From an uncultured Eubacteriales bacterium (lineage in GTDB: Bacteria > Bacillota > Clostridia > Oscillospirales > QAMX01): DNA of 7,560 nucleotides. The translations under genes and the position numbers were made by a program. The stretch spans positions 1 to 7,560 of the forward strand of contig URVL01000111.1 of assembly GCA_900551265.1 (NCBI GenBank), written 5' to 3'. The notes beneath the pieces are model-generated. The model ran no database searches. It was given only the letters and a program-made list of their open reading frames with translations, and was not told the origin of the DNA. Below, one piece after another: positions 6,132 through 7,560 of this stretch (positions are counted from its first letter, which is position 1; every line of letters begins with the position of its first letter).

Positions 6132-6827
6132 TTAAAACTTCGGTTCTGAAAAACCTTCGCGCTCAATCATACCTTCCAGAACTGTAATATCCGCAGAAAT
6201 ATCCATGGCCTCTTCACTGAAAAGGTTATCGAGCTGCTTTTCAAACGCTGTGACTATTGTGTCCAGTATATCCTCAATTTTACGCATGGTTCCGCCGATA
6301 TTTTCTCCCTCGACCCCCTGCGACCCCATACGGTCATAGGCGTTTAGAAGCTTAATGGTCGTCGGCACATAATAATTTACAAATCTGCGCGCACGGGACA
6401 GTTTCCGCGGATTGGCCGTCACATGTGCAAAGATTTTACCCGTCAACTCCGTCAGGCGGCTGATGCGCCGGCTGATCTCTTCGTCGGCAATGTTGTCATT
6501 CAGACGGTTCATCTCACTGACAGCCCGCTGCCCCTCCAGGATAAACGCGTCAAGGTCCGGATTGCCGGTGCCCTCAGGCTGCTGCGGCTCGGGGGCCGGT
6601 TCCGGCTCCGGCTGCTTGTCCTCCGCAGGTTTTTCCTCTTTCGGCACGGTCTCTTCATACTTGGGCTTCCAGATTTTCATGGCAATGCCGCGGCAGATCA
6701 AGGAAAAAACGGTCGCCGTAATAAAATGCCCGAGCTCATACAGCGGAAAACACAGACTGTACACGACCCATGCAATCGCCACCGCATAAATCGACATGAC
6801 AGACGTCTTCTTCTTCCTCTTTGCCAA
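6132..6827 (-). CDS. xpaC: XpaC-family membrane protein
   Basis: A 231-residue protein of the XpaC family (PF10112, named '5-bromo-4-chloroindolyl phosphate hydrolysis protein'). The N-terminus is Lys/Arg-rich (MAKRKKKT) and is followed by two hydrophobic segments, about 10-29 and 32-49. A Pro/Glu-rich linker comes next (about 55-86), then a helical cytoplasmic domain with FVNYYVPTTIKLLNAYDRM and TMRKIEDILDTIVTAFEKQLDNLFSEEAMDISADITVLEGMI, both characteristic of the family. It starts at TTG 6827, with AAGGAGGTGAT ending just upstream; no ATG is available in frame. The nearest ATG, 8 bases upstream, is in a different frame. XpaC and TelA genes are adjacent in Bacillus, and the same pairing is seen here. 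It is the first gene of the operon. Molecular function is unknown; phosphatase activity is only implied by the name. Confidence 0.88.
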   Translation of the reverse strand: MAKRKKKTSVMSIYAVAIAWVVYSLCFPLYELGHFITATVFSLICRGIAMKIWKPKYEETVPKEEKPAEDKQPEPEPAPEPQQPEGTGNPDLDAFILEGQRAVSEMNRLNDNIADEEISRRISRLTELTGKIFAHVTANPRKLSRARRFVNYYVPTTIKLLNAYDRMGSQGVEGENIGGTMRKIEDILDTIVTAFEKQLDNLFSEEAMDISADITVLEGMIEREGFSEPKF

Positions 6828-6862
6828 GCAGCATCACCTCCTTCGCCGACACTAACGTATTT

Positions 6863-6891
6863 ATTGTACCTTTCGCGGCTTTACTTGTCAA
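6863..6891 (-). promoter_or_regulatory. Sigma-A-type promoter of the xpaC-telA-lemA-TPM operon
   Basis: Read on the minus strand: TTGACA (complement of 6886-6891), a 17-base spacer, then TACAAT (complement of 6863-6868, one base from TATAAT). Transcription should start near 6856, leaving a leader of about 30 bases before the TTG at 6827. This is a strong constitutive-looking promoter with optimal spacing. Confidence 0.85.
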
Positions 6892-6943
6892 GAAATATCA
6901 TATCTTCGTGCGGGAATTCACAAAACGTTAAAAGGCAAAGATA

Positions 6944-6971
6944 TTGACATATGACAAAAATGTGATATGAT
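6944..6971 (+). promoter_or_regulatory. Sigma-A-type promoter of the NifX-like gene
   Basis: A perfect TTGACA -35 box (6944-6949), a 16-base spacer and a TATGAT -10 box (6966-6971). Transcription should begin near 6978, about 30 bases before ATG 7008. It is divergent from the xpaC promoter; the two -35 boxes are about 52 bases apart. Both promoter boxes overlap palindromes. Confidence 0.8.
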
Positions 6972-6988
6972 ATCAGTAACATATGTCA
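6945..6988 (+). promoter_or_regulatory. Nested palindromes over the promoter, likely operator
   Basis: TGACATATG (6945-6953) and its exact inverse CATATGTCA (6980-6988) flank the promoter. Centred between them on the -10 box is TGATATGATATCA (6963-6975), a perfect 6-1-6 palindrome. The outer sites are about 35 bp apart centre to centre. A dimeric regulator bound here would block RNA polymerase, so the NifX-like gene is probably repressible. I do not recognise the regulator; no regulator gene is in the window. Confidence 0.6.
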
Positions 6989-7007
6989 GAAATGGAGACG
7001 AGTTTTT

Positions 7008-7427
7008 ATGAAAATCGCAGTCACTTATGAGAACGGTCAAGTATTCCAGCATTTTGGCCATACAGAATATTTTAAAGTGTACAGCGTCGAAGACGGCCAA
7101 ATCACGGATATGCAGGTTGTGCCGACAAACGGCAGCGGACATGGCGCTCTCGCCGGATTTTTAAAGGCGCAAGGGGTAACGGCGCTGATCTGCGGCGGCA
7201 TAGGCGGCGGAGCGCGCACGGCGTTGGCCGAGGCGGACATCACGTTATATCCCGGCGCCACCGGAGACGCAGACGCGGCAGTATCCGCATTACTTGCCGG
7301 AAATCTGCACTATGACCCGGATACAGTTTGTGCGCATCATCATGATCATCACGAAGATCATCATTGCGGCGGACATGGAAACCATCACGCGGAAGGTCAT
7401 TCCTGCCGTCACGGACAATGCAAATAA
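7008..7427 (+). CDS. NifX/NifB-like Fe-Mo cluster-binding protein with His/Cys-rich tail
   Basis: A 139-residue protein. Residues 1-100 are a dinitrogenase iron-molybdenum cofactor (PF02579) domain: MKIAVTYENGQVFQHFGH at the start, HGALAGFLKAQGVTALICGGIGGGARTALAEADI in the middle, and ALLAGNL at the end. This ribonuclease-H-like fold binds Fe-S or Fe-Mo clusters. Residues 108-139 are unusual, with 12 His and 4 Cys in 32 residues, including HHHDHH and repeated His pairs. They resemble nickel, cobalt or zinc storage or delivery tails. The ATG at 7008 has TGGAGA about nine bases upstream and sits behind a strong promoter with palindromes. No nitrogenase gene is visible, so a role in nitrogen fixation is not implied; family members without nif genes are common in anaerobes. 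It probably binds or delivers metals or metal-sulfur clusters in the cytoplasm; the metal is inferred, not seen. Confidence 0.88.
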   Translation: MKIAVTYENGQVFQHFGHTEYFKVYSVEDGQITDMQVVPTNGSGHGALAGFLKAQGVTALICGGIGGGARTALAEADITLYPGATGDADAAVSALLAGNLHYDPDTVCAHHHDHHEDHHCGGHGNHHAEGHSCRHGQCK

Positions 7428-7560
7428 CGCTTGCGAAGTCGTTGACTTTCAACCCTCTTGTGAAAGAGGCCCCGGGACGCTTTTGCACTGCCCCATTATG
7501 TGCGGACAGCACAAAAAAGAGCCCTGGTAGGAAATATTGAGTTTTAGTAGGAGAGGCGTC
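7428..7560 (+). other. Intergenic tail leading to a probable downstream gene
   Basis: There is no convincing gene here. CCTCTT (7454-7459) can pair with AAGAGG (7464-7469), and an overlapping CTTTCA (7446-7451) can pair with TGAAAG (7461-7466). The two stems are mutually exclusive, and neither is followed by a T tract. A short TGTGC/GCACA stem lies at 7499-7513. AGGAGAGG at 7549-7556 looks like a ribosome binding site for a plus-strand gene starting just beyond 7560. With no terminator seen, that gene may be co-transcribed with the NifX-like gene. Confidence 0.5.

Overview
The window looks like a chromosomal segment of a Gram-positive anaerobe, most likely a Clostridia-type member of the Bacillota. 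The evidence is strong AGGAGG-type ribosome binding sites, TTG and GTG starts, clear sigma-A-like promoters and an xpaC/telA pair. The families present (GH2 beta-mannosidase, DUF3343 carrier with a class V aminotransferase-fold desulfurase, LemA/TPM proteins, NifX-like metal-cluster protein) fit gut or fermenter Clostridia. I cannot name a genus.

Layout, left to right. Bases 1-455 (+) are the 3' end of a GH2 beta-mannosidase. It overlaps an unrecognised 50-residue ORF (448-600). Next is a broken nucleotidyltransferase gene (620-1389), which has lost the stretch that should carry its catalytic Asp-x-Asp and is frameshifted there. A textbook terminator closes this block at 1412-1449. Bases 1450-1658 have no gene but hold a GC-rich segment that can fold into a three-way junction plus hairpins. 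A clear promoter at 1659-1688 then drives a two-gene (+) operon: a DUF3343 putative S/Se carrier (1794-2039) and an EF2568-type cysteine desulfurase (2099-3253). The desulfurase's ribosome binding site lies in the 3' arm of a strong hairpin.

A terminator at 3278-3303 separates this operon from a convergent four-gene (-) operon. In transcription order it is xpaC (6827-6132), telA-family (6082-4964), lemA-family (4935-4390) and a TPM-domain membrane protein with a Gly/Arg/Pro-rich tail (4377-3319). Two of these genes start with TTG. The operon has a near-perfect promoter at 6863-6891.

A divergent (+) promoter at 6944-6971, embedded in nested palindromes, drives a NifX/NifB-like cluster-binding protein with a striking His/Cys-rich tail (7008-7427). 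The last 133 bases end in a ribosome-binding-site-like sequence, so another (+) gene probably starts just past the window.

How the genes may work together: the desulfurase and DUF3343 protein probably form a persulfide or selenide mobilising pair. The (-) operon looks like an envelope or membrane-stress module that joins two commonly seen pairs (xpaC-telA and lemA-TPM). The NifX-like gene is probably regulated by a DNA-binding repressor and handles metal or metal-sulfur clusters. I found no CRISPR array, tRNA, rRNA, transposase or phage gene. I do not claim a wholly new system; the points most worth checking are the SD-masking hairpin, the structured intergenic element, the palindromic operator and the combined envelope operon.
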